From assembly GCA_963703125.1 (NCBI GenBank), contig OY969790.1, positions 1,054,001 to 1,118,000 on the forward strand: DNA of 64,000 nt. Direction: 5' to 3'. The DNA comes from MFD04716-140 sp963703125. GTDB taxonomy: Bacteria; Bacteroidota; Bacteroidia; Flavobacteriales; Flavobacteriaceae. Shown piece by piece: positions 18,431 through 27,365 of the stretch (its first letter is position 1; each line of letters starts with the position of its first letter). The translations under genes and the position numbers were made by a program. A model generated the notes under the pieces. The model had not been told where the DNA came from. It saw nothing but the letters and a program-made list of their open reading frames with translations, and did not search any database.

Positions 18431-19630
18431 ATGAAAATCGCCATGCTGGGTTCGGGCTTTATTGCCCGTTTTTATGCCGAAACGTTGCACGCCCAAAGAC
18501 GCAGGGACCATGTTGTGATGGTCTATTCAAGAAATGGGGAAAATGCCAAACGCTTTGCCAAGGATTATCACCTGCCCCACTATACAACCGCTATGGATGA
18601 GGCCATTGCCCATCCCGAAGTAGATGTTGTTTTGATTTCCCTGCCCAATCACTTACACGAGTCAGCGGTACTTGCTTGCGCAAAAGCCAAAAAACACGTT
18701 ATCTGTACAAAACCTTTGGGGAGAACGGCCGAGGAGGCCAAGCGCATGTTAGATGCAGTAGAGCAAGCCGGTATCTTCGGGGGATATTTGGAAGACCTTT
18801 GTTATACCCCTAAGTTCTTGAAATCAATGGAAAGCATTAAGCGAGGCGATATTGGTCGTGTACTCTGGGCGAAATCGCGAGAGACACATCCCGGTCCGCA
18901 CAGTGATTGGTTTTGGGACAAGGAAAAATCAGGTGGTGGAGCCATTATTGATTTAGGTTGTCACTGCGTAGAAATAAGCCGCAATTTTATCGGCAAAAAT
19001 ATTAAGCCATTGGAAGTTATGTGCTGGGCAGATACGCAAGTGCATCCCATAGATGCCGAAGATCATGCCATTGGCCTTGTAAAATACGCGAATGGGGCCA
19101 TTGGCCAATTTGAAGTGAGCTGGACGTTCAGGGGGGGAATGGACCTTCGCGATGAGGTAATGGGCACCGAGGGTACTATATGGGTGAACAGTTTTCTACG
19201 TACCGGTTTTGAGATGTTCACCACCGGGAAAGGCGGTGATGGCTATGTGGCGGAAAAGGCGGAATCGAACACGGGATGGTTGTTTCCCGTTGGTGATGAA
19301 GCCCATGAGCTGGGCTACCCACACATGTTTACCGATATGTTTACGGCCATCGAGGAAAATAGAAAGCCGCTCGAAACGTTTTACGACGGTTATGTGGTCA
19401 ACGCCATCCTCGACGCGGCCTTCAGATCAACGGAAACCAAAACTTGGGAGGCAATCATCTTGGAAGATTGGCGGGGCGATGAACCCGAAGATAATCAAAG
19501 GCAATGGACTTCCCATGATGATGACCATTATTTAATCAAAAAGGAAGTTTTGCCCAACGGTGATATTACCCTTATCCTAAAGCATAGAACAACTGGGGAA
19601 GTTTCGCAGAAAGTAACCCGGGCCGAATAA
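18431..19630 (+). CDS. Gfo/Idh/MocA family oxidoreductase
   Basis: A 399-residue NAD(P)-dependent dehydrogenase. Residues 1-120 are a Rossmann domain: GSGFIARFYAETLHAQ near residues 7-22 binds the nucleotide, then VVLISLPNHLH and VICTKPLGRTAEEAK, the family's EKP motif with Thr in place of Glu. The C-terminal substrate domain includes GGGAIIDLGCHCVEISR, where the DxxxH-type catalytic pair is expected. Members oxidise or reduce sugars, inositols or keto-sugars. It follows the TIM-barrel gene and precedes an SDR gene, so it is likely a redox step of the cluster pathway. A truncated paralogue is found at 48201. Confidence 0.95.
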   Translation: MKIAMLGSGFIARFYAETLHAQRRRDHVVMVYSRNGENAKRFAKDYHLPHYTTAMDEAIAHPEVDVVLISLPNHLHESAVLACAKAKKHVICTKPLGRTAEEAKRMLDAVEQAGIFGGYLEDLCYTPKFLKSMESIKRGDIGRVLWAKSRETHPGPHSDWFWDKEKSGGGAIIDLGCHCVEISRNFIGKNIKPLEVMCWADTQVHPIDAEDHAIGLVKYANGAIGQFEVSWTFRGGMDLRDEVMGTEGTIWVNSFLRTGFEMFTTGKGGDGYVAEKAESNTGWLFPVGDEAHELGYPHMFTDMFTAIEENRKPLETFYDGYVVNAILDAAFRSTETKTWEAIILEDWRGDEPEDNQRQWTSHDDDHYLIKKEVLPNGDITLILKHRTTGEVSQKVTRAE

Positions 19631-19714
19631 AAGAATTGCAATGCCATTTTGCGGAAGATTCGATACGCTTATCCCGCGCGACCCAAATGACAGATCGTAT
19701 GAAACTTAAAGACT

Positions 19715-20500
19715 ATGGATTTTAAAAATACCACATATATAATCATGGGCGGCACCACAGGTATGGGACTCTCCGCCGCAATCGCGTTAAAAAAAAGGGG
19801 CGCCAATGTGATCGTTGTGGGTAGAAATCCCGATAGCTGTAAAAAGGCCAAGGAACTATTGGGCCATGAAAGTATTTCGATAAGTGGTGACGCCACTGAC
19901 CCGGAGACGGCCAAGATCGCCATAAAAATGGCCCATGATACTTTTCACAATATTACCGGTCTCTTTCATGTGGCCGGAGGAAGCGGTCGCAAATGGGGCG
20001 ACGGGGCATTGGATAAAATCACATTGGAAGGTTGGAACAAGACCATGGAACTTAACCTTACCTCCATGATGCTGTCGAACCAGGCGATGGTCAACTATTT
20101 TTTGGAACATAAAAAAGAAGGGGTGATTTTAAATATGGGATCGGTACTGGGCTACTCGCCATCGCCCAAATATTTTGTGACCCATGCCTATGCCGCTGCA
20201 AAATCGGCGATCATCGGTTTTTCAAAATCCATTGCCGCCTACTATGCCGAGCATAACATTCGTGTAAATGTCATAGCGCCAAGTCTATTTATTACGCCCA
20301 TGGCCAAACGGGCCGCCGAGGATGAAGAGATCCTATCCTTTTTAAAGACGAAACAACCCTTGGATGGCGGCCGTCCCGGTGCATCCGAAGATATAAACAG
20401 TGCGGTACTGATGTTCTTGCACCCAGATTCCAAATTCATTACGGGCCAGGTTTTGGCGGTAGACGGCGGATGGGCCTTGAGCGAAGGGCAATATCAATAA
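19715..20500 (+). CDS. SDR family NAD(P)-dependent oxidoreductase
   Basis: A 261-residue classical short-chain dehydrogenase. The cofactor motif is MGGTTGMGLSAAIAL near residues 11-25, with VVGRNP at the end of strand two. The catalytic Ser lies in MGSVLGYSPSP and the YxxxK pair in AYAAAKSAIIGF. FITGQVLAVDGGWALS closes the fold. This is the normal length and motif set of a sugar or alcohol dehydrogenase. It lies 9 bp before the ROK gene and is part of the same operon. The substrate is unknown; in context it likely reduces or oxidises a keto-sugar. Confidence 0.95.
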   Translation: MDFKNTTYIIMGGTTGMGLSAAIALKKRGANVIVVGRNPDSCKKAKELLGHESISISGDATDPETAKIAIKMAHDTFHNITGLFHVAGGSGRKWGDGALDKITLEGWNKTMELNLTSMMLSNQAMVNYFLEHKKEGVILNMGSVLGYSPSPKYFVTHAYAAAKSAIIGFSKSIAAYYAEHNIRVNVIAPSLFITPMAKRAAEDEEILSFLKTKQPLDGGRPGASEDINSAVLMFLHPDSKFITGQVLAVDGGWALSEGQYQ

Positions 20501-20509
20501 GGGTCGGAT

Positions 20510-21421
20510 ATGGAAAAACACTATCTCGGAATAGACATCGGGGGCACAAGAACCAAGGTCGTCATTCTTGACGAATCAGGAAAGATCTTAGAAAAAAGCG
20601 AAGTCTTGACCGAAGACTCTGCCCCGGAAAAAGAGCTTTGGAAGAAAAAAATTATAGCTATAATTAAAGAGAAGTCCCGACAGTATGCCGAAGCAGATCA
20701 CAATGCATTGGTCTGCGGTATTTCGGCTCCCGGCCTGGTTGATTCCGAAAACAAAATGACCTTACACATGCCCGAGAGGCTGCAAGGAATCGAAAATTTT
20801 AACTGGTCAAGAGCCCTCGAAAGAGACATTAAGGTTGTCAATGACGGGCATGCTGCCTGCTTGGCGGAATATGAAACTTATTACCTGGCCCAAGGTATTA
20901 AAAACCTATTGATGCTTACCTTGGGTACCGGGGTGGGAGGAGGAATCATCATCGACGGAAAATTATACCAGGGCAACTTGCAACGGGCAGGCCATGTCGG
21001 CCATTTGACCGTTAACCTTCATGGCGTGCCTACCATGACCAAAATGCCCGGAAGTTTGGAACATGCCGTGGGTAATTTTTCGGTCTCCGAAAGGACCGAG
21101 GGCAGGTTCAACAGCGTTCAAGAGTTGGTCGATGCCCATAAAAAAGGGGACCCCGAGGCCACCACATGGTGGTTGGAATCTGTTCAAAAATTAGCTGTGG
21201 CCCTAGCTTCGTTGAACAACATTCTCGCCCCTGAACTCATTATCTTGGGAGGAGGCATTACCTCCGGAGCGGGCGATGCGCTTTTCGAACCCTTGAAAAA
21301 ATTCATGTTCGATTACGAATGGCGACCCGGGGGATATCAAATAAAAATTAAGGAAGCAAAATTAGGAGGGTACGCCGGAGCCATTGGCGCGGCATTCTTC
21401 GCCAAAAACAATCAACGATAA
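20510..21421 (+). CDS. ROK family protein (sugar kinase-like), zinc motif missing
   Basis: A 303-residue protein of the actin/hexokinase-like ROK family. The phosphate-binding loops are LGIDIGGTRTKVVIL near residues 5-19 and LTLGTGVGGGIIIDG near 138-152. The catalytic Asp is in VVNDGHAACLAEY, and GHVGHLTVN gives the conserved His. The usual ROK zinc motif CxCGxxGCxE is replaced by LHGVPTMTKMPGSLE, with no cysteine. Because it has no N-terminal helix-turn-helix it is a kinase rather than a repressor. It likely phosphorylates the sugar passed to the SIS protein encoded next, 1 nt downstream. Confidence 0.92.
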   Translation: MEKHYLGIDIGGTRTKVVILDESGKILEKSEVLTEDSAPEKELWKKKIIAIIKEKSRQYAEADHNALVCGISAPGLVDSENKMTLHMPERLQGIENFNWSRALERDIKVVNDGHAACLAEYETYYLAQGIKNLLMLTLGTGVGGGIIIDGKLYQGNLQRAGHVGHLTVNLHGVPTMTKMPGSLEHAVGNFSVSERTEGRFNSVQELVDAHKKGDPEATTWWLESVQKLAVALASLNNILAPELIILGGGITSGAGDALFEPLKKFMFDYEWRPGGYQIKIKEAKLGGYAGAIGAAFFAKNNQR

Positions 21422-21422
21422 A

Positions 21423-22217
21423 ATGAGCTTAACACAACAGTATTTGTCAAAAGGAAAGGAAATCATTGCCACGATAGCAAAACAGGAATCGAACATACAG
21501 GAAGTTGCGCAACTTTTCGCCCGATCTATCTTGGCCGGTCGTATGGTACATCTCTTCGGGTCGGGCCATAGTCGCATGATGGTCGAGGAAATGTGGCCGC
21601 GTTATGGTTCTTTTCCCGGGTTCAACCCGATCGTAGAATTATCGCTTTCCTTTCATAATTTGGTAGTAGGTGCCAACGGACAACGACAGGCCATGTTCTT
21701 GGAAAACGTTCCCGGACTTGCTTCACGAATCCTGAGAAATTTTGATACAAGTCCGCAAGATACGGCATTGATCATCTCCTCCAGCGGCTGTAACGTAGTG
21801 CCGATCGAAATGGCCGAGGAATTCCAAAAACGCAAGGTCAAGGTGGTTGCCCTGGTAAGCAGTTTACATTTGGAAGGGAGTACCTCTAAAAAAGCGGATG
21901 GAAAAAAGCTCATAGATTTTGCCGATTATGTTTTGGATACAGGGGCCCCTTTGGGCGATGCCATGCTATATCTTGATGGGCTCGATGCCCCGGTAGCTCC
22001 TGGCTCTACCTTGGGCGGTGTACTCCTCATCAACTGCCTAAAGGCGGAGGTTGCCAAAATTCTCGTTGAAAATGGTAAATCTCCAAAAGTCTTGAGTAGC
22101 GGTAAGATCGTTGGCGAACAACGGGCGGTCGATCTGTTCGAATCGGCCTATGATGAACATGCCCATTTAATGGCAAAACTGTATGAAAATGTCGGACCTC
22201 CAAAAGCTTACGAATGA
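21423..22217 (+). CDS. SIS domain protein, UPF0309-type sugar isomerase domain
   Basis: A 264-residue protein that starts at ATG 21423; the frame is open 13 codons further upstream, but those overlap the ROK gene. Residues about 40-200 are a sugar isomerase (SIS) domain. HLFGSGHSRMMVEEMW and the segment with GFNPIVELSL match the UPF0309 group, and ALIISSSGCNVVPIEMA and VVALVSSLH are the sugar-phosphate-binding loops. SIS proteins isomerise, deaminate or cleave phosphosugars, or sense them. Sitting right after a kinase, it most likely acts on the phosphorylated sugar. Its stop overlaps the next start (ATGA), indicating translational coupling. Confidence 0.92.
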   Translation: MSLTQQYLSKGKEIIATIAKQESNIQEVAQLFARSILAGRMVHLFGSGHSRMMVEEMWPRYGSFPGFNPIVELSLSFHNLVVGANGQRQAMFLENVPGLASRILRNFDTSPQDTALIISSSGCNVVPIEMAEEFQKRKVKVVALVSSLHLEGSTSKKADGKKLIDFADYVLDTGAPLGDAMLYLDGLDAPVAPGSTLGGVLLINCLKAEVAKILVENGKSPKVLSSGKIVGEQRAVDLFESAYDEHAHLMAKLYENVGPPKAYE

Positions 22218-23572
22218 CCTTTAACGCTACCATAGCAAAATCGTACAAAACCGATATTCTCATTATAGGTAGTGGCAGTGCGGGGTCGACGGCAGCCCTA
22301 GCCGCATCGCGGGGCAAGTACAAGGTAACCCTTGTTGAGCGCTATGGCTTTCCGGGCGGCACCTCAACGCAGATGTTGGATACGTTCTATGGGTTTTTCA
22401 CGCCCTCGGAAACTCCTAAAAAAATAGTAGGGGGGATACCTGACACAATAGTGGATGAATTAAATTTATCGGGAGATATTTTTCTTCGCCCCAACACCTA
22501 TGGTGCTGGTACCGGGGTCAATTACAATCCAGAAAAGCTAAAACAGGTCTGGGAAAGCCTTTTTCTGAAAAACGGTGTCCAAATCTTTTACCATACTACT
22601 TTGGTGGGCGTGGAACATGTGGGGGAAAATTCCCAATGCATCTTTTTTCATAAGGGGATAGGTTTTTTTTCAATTACGGCAAAACGTATCATTGACGCCT
22701 CTGGAGATGCCGATTATTGCCATTGGGCCGGTTTGCCCTATGAAAGGGCCGGCAAAAGTAGGCCTGCCCAAAGCCTTACGACCACTTTTCGTATGGCGAA
22801 CGTGGAACACGGTGACTATGAAGCCGCCGGGGGAAAGAAAATGTTGAAGGAAAAAATGGCGGAAGCCTATGAAAAAGGTACCCACCCCATTGCAAGGAAG
22901 GATGGCTCGGCCCATGAGATGTGTCAACCGAAGTGCATCTCCACCGTCGCCGTAAAAGTGGTGGACCTGGATCCTTTGGATGTAGAGGAAATTACAAAGG
23001 CGGAAATCGAAGGCCGCCGTCAGGCCTTTGTTTATGAGGATTTTTTCCGGGCCGAAGTAGCTGGTTACGAAAACGCAAAGATCATCTCGCTCTCCCATCA
23101 GATCGGGGTTCGCGAAACCCGTAGGGTCTATGGGGAATATCGGTTGACCAAAGAAGACTGTATGTCGGCCAAAACCTTTGACGATCAAATATTTCTTTGT
23201 GGGGCGCCCATTGAAGACCATAGAAAATCGGTTCATGGCGGTTCGGAGACGCATTGGCAGTATGTGCCCAACGGAGGAACCTATGGGGTTCCCTATGGCA
23301 CCATTGTGCCCAAGAACAGTTGCAATACCTGGGTAGTGGGGAGATGTTTTTCGGCAACCCATGATGCGCATGCCTCATGCCGATCCATGGCGCAGACGAT
23401 GAGTATGGGCCAAACGGCAGGGTTGGCCGCTATACTTTCTTTAGATGCCGATCAAGAGGCAAAAAATGTAGCTATTACAAAATTGCAAGATTCCCTCATC
23501 CAATTGGGTGCCATTTTGGAAATGCCCGATAAAGAAGCAGATATTTCACGCAATGGATGGGCAAACAATTAA
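22214..23572 (+). CDS. FAD-dependent oxidoreductase (FAD_oxidored family)
   Basis: A 452-residue flavoprotein. The N-terminal dinucleotide-binding motif IIGSGSAGSTAALAAS and the downstream LVERYGFPGGTST are characteristic of PF12831-type FAD oxidoreductases. The segment KRIIDASGDADYCHWAGLPY is the second typical motif, and VVGRCFSATHDAHASCRS near the C-terminus precedes the flavin-contacting end (GQTAGLAA). There is no signal peptide, so it acts in the cytoplasm. It overlaps the SIS gene by 4 nt and the next gene begins about 5 nt after its stop, so it is deep inside the operon. Substrate unknown. Confidence 0.92.
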   Translation: MTFNATIAKSYKTDILIIGSGSAGSTAALAASRGKYKVTLVERYGFPGGTSTQMLDTFYGFFTPSETPKKIVGGIPDTIVDELNLSGDIFLRPNTYGAGTGVNYNPEKLKQVWESLFLKNGVQIFYHTTLVGVEHVGENSQCIFFHKGIGFFSITAKRIIDASGDADYCHWAGLPYERAGKSRPAQSLTTTFRMANVEHGDYEAAGGKKMLKEKMAEAYEKGTHPIARKDGSAHEMCQPKCISTVAVKVVDLDPLDVEEITKAEIEGRRQAFVYEDFFRAEVAGYENAKIISLSHQIGVRETRRVYGEYRLTKEDCMSAKTFDDQIFLCGAPIEDHRKSVHGGSETHWQYVPNGGTYGVPYGTIVPKNSCNTWVVGRCFSATHDAHASCRSMAQTMSMGQTAGLAAILSLDADQEAKNVAITKLQDSLIQLGAILEMPDKEADISRNGWANN

Positions 23573-23577
23573 AGACT

Positions 23578-24555
23578 ATGCTCCAAGAATTTTTCAGGAC
23601 TGTTTTAGGTGACCGGCCTATTTCGGAAATGGGTCTAACCTATTCACATGAGCACATTGTGATAGAGGATGGTTACGTCACGGCCAAGCATCCGGAGTTT
23701 TTGCTGAACGACGTCGATAAGATTTCCACGGAACTTTACAGTTTCTATGAAGCCGGTGGAAGAACCGTGATCGATGCCATGCCCGCCAATTGCGGTAGAA
23801 ACGTTTTGAAATCGGCAACGGTCAGCCGAAATACCGGTGTGAACATTATGATGTCTACCGGTATTCATTTGGAGGAATATTATCCTGAAAACCATTGGCG
23901 TTATCAAACTTCCGAAGACGAAATGTCCCGTCTTTTTATTTCGGATGTGGACGAAGGGATAGACGAGTTCGATTACACAGGCCCTCTTGTGAGAAGGACC
24001 CCGCACAAGGCGGGACTTATCAAATCGGCGACCGGAGACGGGCCTTTTACCAAGCACCAAGAATTGATCTTCAGGGCCGTGGTCAATACCCACCTAGAGA
24101 CTGGCGCCCCTATTTTGACGCATACGAATTTTGGCCGACAGGCTTTGGAACAGGCCCGACTTTTTGAAAAGTTAGGTGCGAAAGTAGAACATGTGGTACT
24201 ATCGCATGTTGATCGGGCAAAAAGTGTTGATTACAACCGCGCCGTGCTGGATCTAGGTGTAGGTTTGGAATACGATAGTGCCTTCCGTTGGAAAAATGAC
24301 GGCCCCAATTATACGTTGCAATTGCTGGAGCAACTCTTGCCCGAGTACCCCGACCAAATAGTGATGGGCATGGACATGGCCAAGAATGCCTATTGGAAAA
24401 GCTATGGCGGCTGCCCGGGCATGAATTATTTGATGGAGAAGATTCCTCATTTTCTTAAACTAAAAGGATTGGAAGAATACTATCGGAAATTGTTTTTTGA
24501 GAATCCGAAGCGGTTGTATTCCTTCATGATACATCCAAAAGGTTATAAGAAGTAA
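23578..24555 (+). CDS. Phosphotriesterase-related hydrolase (amidohydrolase fold, probable lactonase)
   Basis: A 325-residue enzyme from the ATG at 23578, which sits 5 nt after the previous stop. An ATG at 23557 inside the previous gene is the alternative. Metal ligands of the phosphotriesterase/PHP group are visible: HxH in TYSHEHIVIE, the carboxylated-Lys position in AGLIKSATGDG, His in ILTHTNFG, His in VVLSHVDRAK and Asp in VMGMDMAK. Relatives hydrolyse lactones or phosphosugar lactones more often than phosphotriesters, so a lactonase step is the best inference. The 3' end overlaps the convergent, frameshifted GntR gene by 13 nt. Confidence 0.93.
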   Translation: MLQEFFRTVLGDRPISEMGLTYSHEHIVIEDGYVTAKHPEFLLNDVDKISTELYSFYEAGGRTVIDAMPANCGRNVLKSATVSRNTGVNIMMSTGIHLEEYYPENHWRYQTSEDEMSRLFISDVDEGIDEFDYTGPLVRRTPHKAGLIKSATGDGPFTKHQELIFRAVVNTHLETGAPILTHTNFGRQALEQARLFEKLGAKVEHVVLSHVDRAKSVDYNRAVLDLGVGLEYDSAFRWKNDGPNYTLQLLEQLLPEYPDQIVMGMDMAKNAYWKSYGGCPGMNYLMEKIPHFLKLKGLEEYYRKLFFENPKRLYSFMIHPKGYKK

Positions 24556-25282
24556 CTATTGCGAATTGGATATTCCGTGGTATTACAATACAAATCCCCG
24601 TAAAGATTTAAGCCGGGCTTGCTTGTCCTAAAACGAACGGAAATATGTAAAATTGGGATTCCCTCTTGTATGCCCAAGTTCTTTGCCACCTCCTTACTTG
24701 CAGCTATGGACGCAATTCTTGCTCCGCTCCCATAATCTCAATAAAATGCGCTTGGCTAAGCGTTTTGAAAAAGGAGCCGGCTATGAAGGCTTCGGAAGGG
24801 ATTACCTTTAGTGCATCGTTGGCATACCAATTGTTCTCTAAGACTACCGGTCGGTCATTGATATACCTCACTCTTTGAAAATAGACACATGGCGACCTTT
24901 TTTCTTCCTCCGTTAGCGAAAATGGAATAATGGGATCCCATTGCGTTATTTTTGGCCCCTCTGTAACTATCGTTTTTACTTCGTAATCAATTGAACCGGA
25001 AAATCCTTTGACCGTCAGAAGGCCCAAAGACTTTCTTCGTTCTATTACCCTGCTACCTTTGCCTTGTTCCTTTTCAATAAAGCCTTCCTTCAGCAATTCG
25101 TCCAAAGCCTTTCTCACCGTAGTCCTAGTGGTACTGAACTGGCTGCAAATTTCATTTTCCGAAGGCAGATAACTACCAACGGGATATTCTCCAGTCTGAA
25201 TATGTCTTCTTATAAAGTCCTGGATCTTGTGGTATTTTCTGTTTTCGGTTTTTCTTGTTTTCAAGGTCGTAAGGTTAGACAT
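24543..25282 (-). pseudogene. GntR-family transcriptional regulator with UTRA domain, 1-nt frameshift near the 3' end
   Basis: HutC-type repressor. The winged helix is at residues about 15-85 (KIQDFIRRHIQTGEYPVGSY, TTRTTVRKALDELLKEGFIE, GKGSRVIE); the UTRA ligand-binding domain follows. The first frame ends at 24704 after GAEQELRP. The missing UTRA end continues in another frame as SIAASKEVAKNLGIQEG and ILHISVRFRTSKPGLN to a stop at 24543. One base lost near 24709-24712 (CGTTCC to CGTCC) explains it: the restored protein is 246 residues, the normal length. The start at 25282 is chosen because the frame upstream runs through the operator at 25319-25336, which lies about 40 bp upstream and implies autoregulation. 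It is transcribed against the cluster and divergently from the MetE-like gene. Confidence 0.88.
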
Positions 25283-25318
25283 TGGTATTTGGAATATGAA
25301 TTGTAATGTATGGATTTT

Positions 25319-25336
25319 TACTTGTACATACAAGTT
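25319..25336. promoter_or_regulatory. GntR/UTRA operator palindrome (site 2)
   Basis: TACTTGTACATACAAGTT, with a perfect 7-bp-arm palindrome (ACTTGTA / TACAAGT) around CA. It is identical in 17 of 18 positions to the site at 17231-17248. It lies in the divergent promoter region, 37 bp from the GntR start and 52 bp from the MetE-like start, so one site can control both the regulator and the rightward half of the cluster. Confidence 0.82.
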
Positions 25337-25387
25337 GTTTTGGTTACATTAGCTTAGAATTCCAATAAAGCAAACATAAAACATATC

Positions 25388-26416
25388 ATGAATAAAATTC
25401 CGATCAGGACAACGGTCATAGGAAGTTATCCATTTCCGGGATGGCTCGAGTTCGTATCGCAGCATCTCGATAGGTTTGGCGCGGCAGATATTGAAGAGGC
25501 CATTGAAGATGCCGTAATCGCGGCTATACATGACCAAACCACTGCCGGCCTCGATGTTATTACCGATGGCGAACAGACCCGTTTAGACTTCAATTTGTCA
25601 TTCTACGGGTTCATCAACGGTATTGAAAACAATGCGACGGATACAAGAAAGTTCGGCCCGCCCGCACACGATCAACGTGGTAAAAATAATATTATCGGTG
25701 CCCTGTCCGCCCCCAACGGTCTCGGTGCGGTAAAGGAATTCGAACGGCTTAAGAAATTGGCCCCTGCAGGGCCGGCGCTCAAGGCTAGTATTCCGGGGCC
25801 TTATACCTTATCAGGAAGACTGTTGCCCAACAAAAATTATAAAGACCGTTATGAGATCACCGAGGCCTTGTTACCCATCATTAGCCGTGAACTTGAAGCA
25901 TTGGTAGCCGCTGGTTGTACAGAAATTACGGTCGACGAGCCTTCCATGAGCTGTTACGCATACAAGGAAGATACCAAGCGTTTTGTAGATATTTTTAACC
26001 GTACGGTCAGGTCTATCAAGGGAAAGTGCAACCTCAGCACCCACCTTTGTTTCGGTAACTTTAAGGGAAGACCGGTGGGTTACAGAAGCATCAAGCCCAT
26101 GCTCCCCGATTTTTTGGATATGGATGTCGATGAGATCCATATTGAGATGGCCAATCGCGAGTTTGCCGAGATCGAACTTTTGGCTCCCTTTGCAGAAAAA
26201 ATGAACGTGGCCGTGGGAATCATCGATGTTAAAAATTACTACGTAGAAAGCGTTGCCGATGTGATGGAACGCATTAACCGTTGCCTGAAATATGTACCTG
26301 CGGAAAAGTTGTCGGTAGCCCCTGATTGTGGGCTGAGCCAAACCGCGCGTTGGGCCTCTAGGCAAAAACTGATAAATATGGTGGCCGGTGCCAAAAAAGT
26401 AAGGGAAATGTTATGA
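25388..26416 (+). CDS. Short cobalamin-independent methionine synthase (MetE C-terminal domain)-like protein
   Basis: A 342-residue TIM barrel corresponding to the catalytic C-terminal half of MetE, without the N-terminal folate-binding half. The zinc ligands known from MetE can be matched: His and Cys in STHLCFGN, Glu in IHIEMANRE and Cys in PDCGLSQTARW. GSYPFP at the start and ITDGEQTRLDF are also family motifs. Full-length MetE is about 750 residues, so this is the short form, which transfers methyl groups to or from thiols with other donors or is repurposed. It is the first gene rightward of operator site 2 and overlaps the next gene by 4 nt. A role in the cluster pathway, such as demethylation, is inference. 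Confidence 0.88.
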   Translation: MNKIPIRTTVIGSYPFPGWLEFVSQHLDRFGAADIEEAIEDAVIAAIHDQTTAGLDVITDGEQTRLDFNLSFYGFINGIENNATDTRKFGPPAHDQRGKNNIIGALSAPNGLGAVKEFERLKKLAPAGPALKASIPGPYTLSGRLLPNKNYKDRYEITEALLPIISRELEALVAAGCTEITVDEPSMSCYAYKEDTKRFVDIFNRTVRSIKGKCNLSTHLCFGNFKGRPVGYRSIKPMLPDFLDMDVDEIHIEMANREFAEIELLAPFAEKMNVAVGIIDVKNYYVESVADVMERINRCLKYVPAEKLSVAPDCGLSQTARWASRQKLINMVAGAKKVREML

Positions 26417-27258
26417 CCAATTTGATTCCCGCGGTAAAAAAGGACGAGAAACTTATGGAAGAAATGGATTCGTTCCTTTCCGAAAAAGTAGGCTTTCGCC
26501 TGTGGTGGTTGGGCCAGAGCGGGTATCTGTTGCAATGGAACGGTAAACGGGTGCTTATCGACCCTTACCTTTCCGATTCACTGACCAAGAAGTATGCGGA
26601 AACCGATAAGCCCCATATTCGCATGAGCGAACTGGTGGTTCGGCCGGAATTACTGAAAAATATTGATATAGCTACCTCAAGCCACAACCATACCGATCAT
26701 TTGGATGCCGAGACCCTGCTTCCCGTTTTCGAAAATAATCCGCATATCAAGTTTATCATTCCCGAGGCTAATCGTGATTTCGTTGTGAATCGCCTACAGT
26801 GCGATAAAGATTTTCCCATAGGGATGAACGATGGTGATACCGTTACCATTGGCGATTTTACCTTTACGGGTATTCCTGCAAAACACAATGAACTGGAAAG
26901 GGATGAAAATGGCAATTGCAAGTTTATGGGCTTTGTCATTCAATTTGGTCCCTATGCCCTGTACCACAGTGGCGATACCTTGTGGTTCGATGGGATAGTC
27001 GAATTGTTAAGGCCCTTTGATATCGATGTGGCCATCCTTCCCATCAACGGGAACAAACCCGAACGGAAAGTTGCGGGAAATCTTGACCCTAAAGAGGCCG
27101 TTGCTTTGGGGAAGGCCATAGGCGCTAAATACGTCATTCCCTGCCACTATGACTTATTTAGCTTCAATACCGCGGATGTCAACGATTTTATTCTGGAGGC
27201 GGAAGAAAAAGAACAAGAGTACAAAGTGCTTGCCGGAGGGGGGTGCTTTTTTGTCTGA
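26413..27258 (+). CDS. UlaG-like MBL-fold metal-dependent hydrolase
   Basis: A 281-residue metallo-beta-lactamase-fold enzyme. The metal motif HxHxDH is in SSHNHTDHLDAETL, the next His in IPAKHNELER, the Asp/His pair in ALYHSGDTLWFDG and the last His in VIPCHYDLFSFN. The opening FRLWWLGQSGYLLQWNGK is typical of the UlaG group, whose founder opens L-ascorbate-6-phosphate lactone. It overlaps the MetE-like gene by 4 nt (ATGA). Together with the phosphotriesterase-like protein it gives the cluster two candidate lactonases. Confidence 0.92.
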   Translation: MTNLIPAVKKDEKLMEEMDSFLSEKVGFRLWWLGQSGYLLQWNGKRVLIDPYLSDSLTKKYAETDKPHIRMSELVVRPELLKNIDIATSSHNHTDHLDAETLLPVFENNPHIKFIIPEANRDFVVNRLQCDKDFPIGMNDGDTVTIGDFTFTGIPAKHNELERDENGNCKFMGFVIQFGPYALYHSGDTLWFDGIVELLRPFDIDVAILPINGNKPERKVAGNLDPKEAVALGKAIGAKYVIPCHYDLFSFNTADVNDFILEAEEKEQEYKVLAGGGCFFV

Positions 27259-27365
27259 AGGTTTATCAAAACAAGTTGGGCAAAATTTCGAGTCCTTTTT
27301 TTGGTATGTAAACCACATAAAAATTACCAAGGAGAGGCGTATGCCTAACCATAAATTGATCGATC

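Noticed and set aside
22670..23371. 233-codon minus-strand open frame inside the FAD oxidoreductase
   Set aside because: A shadow of the real gene; its His- and Pro-rich composition is what antisense of a G+C-richer coding frame gives.
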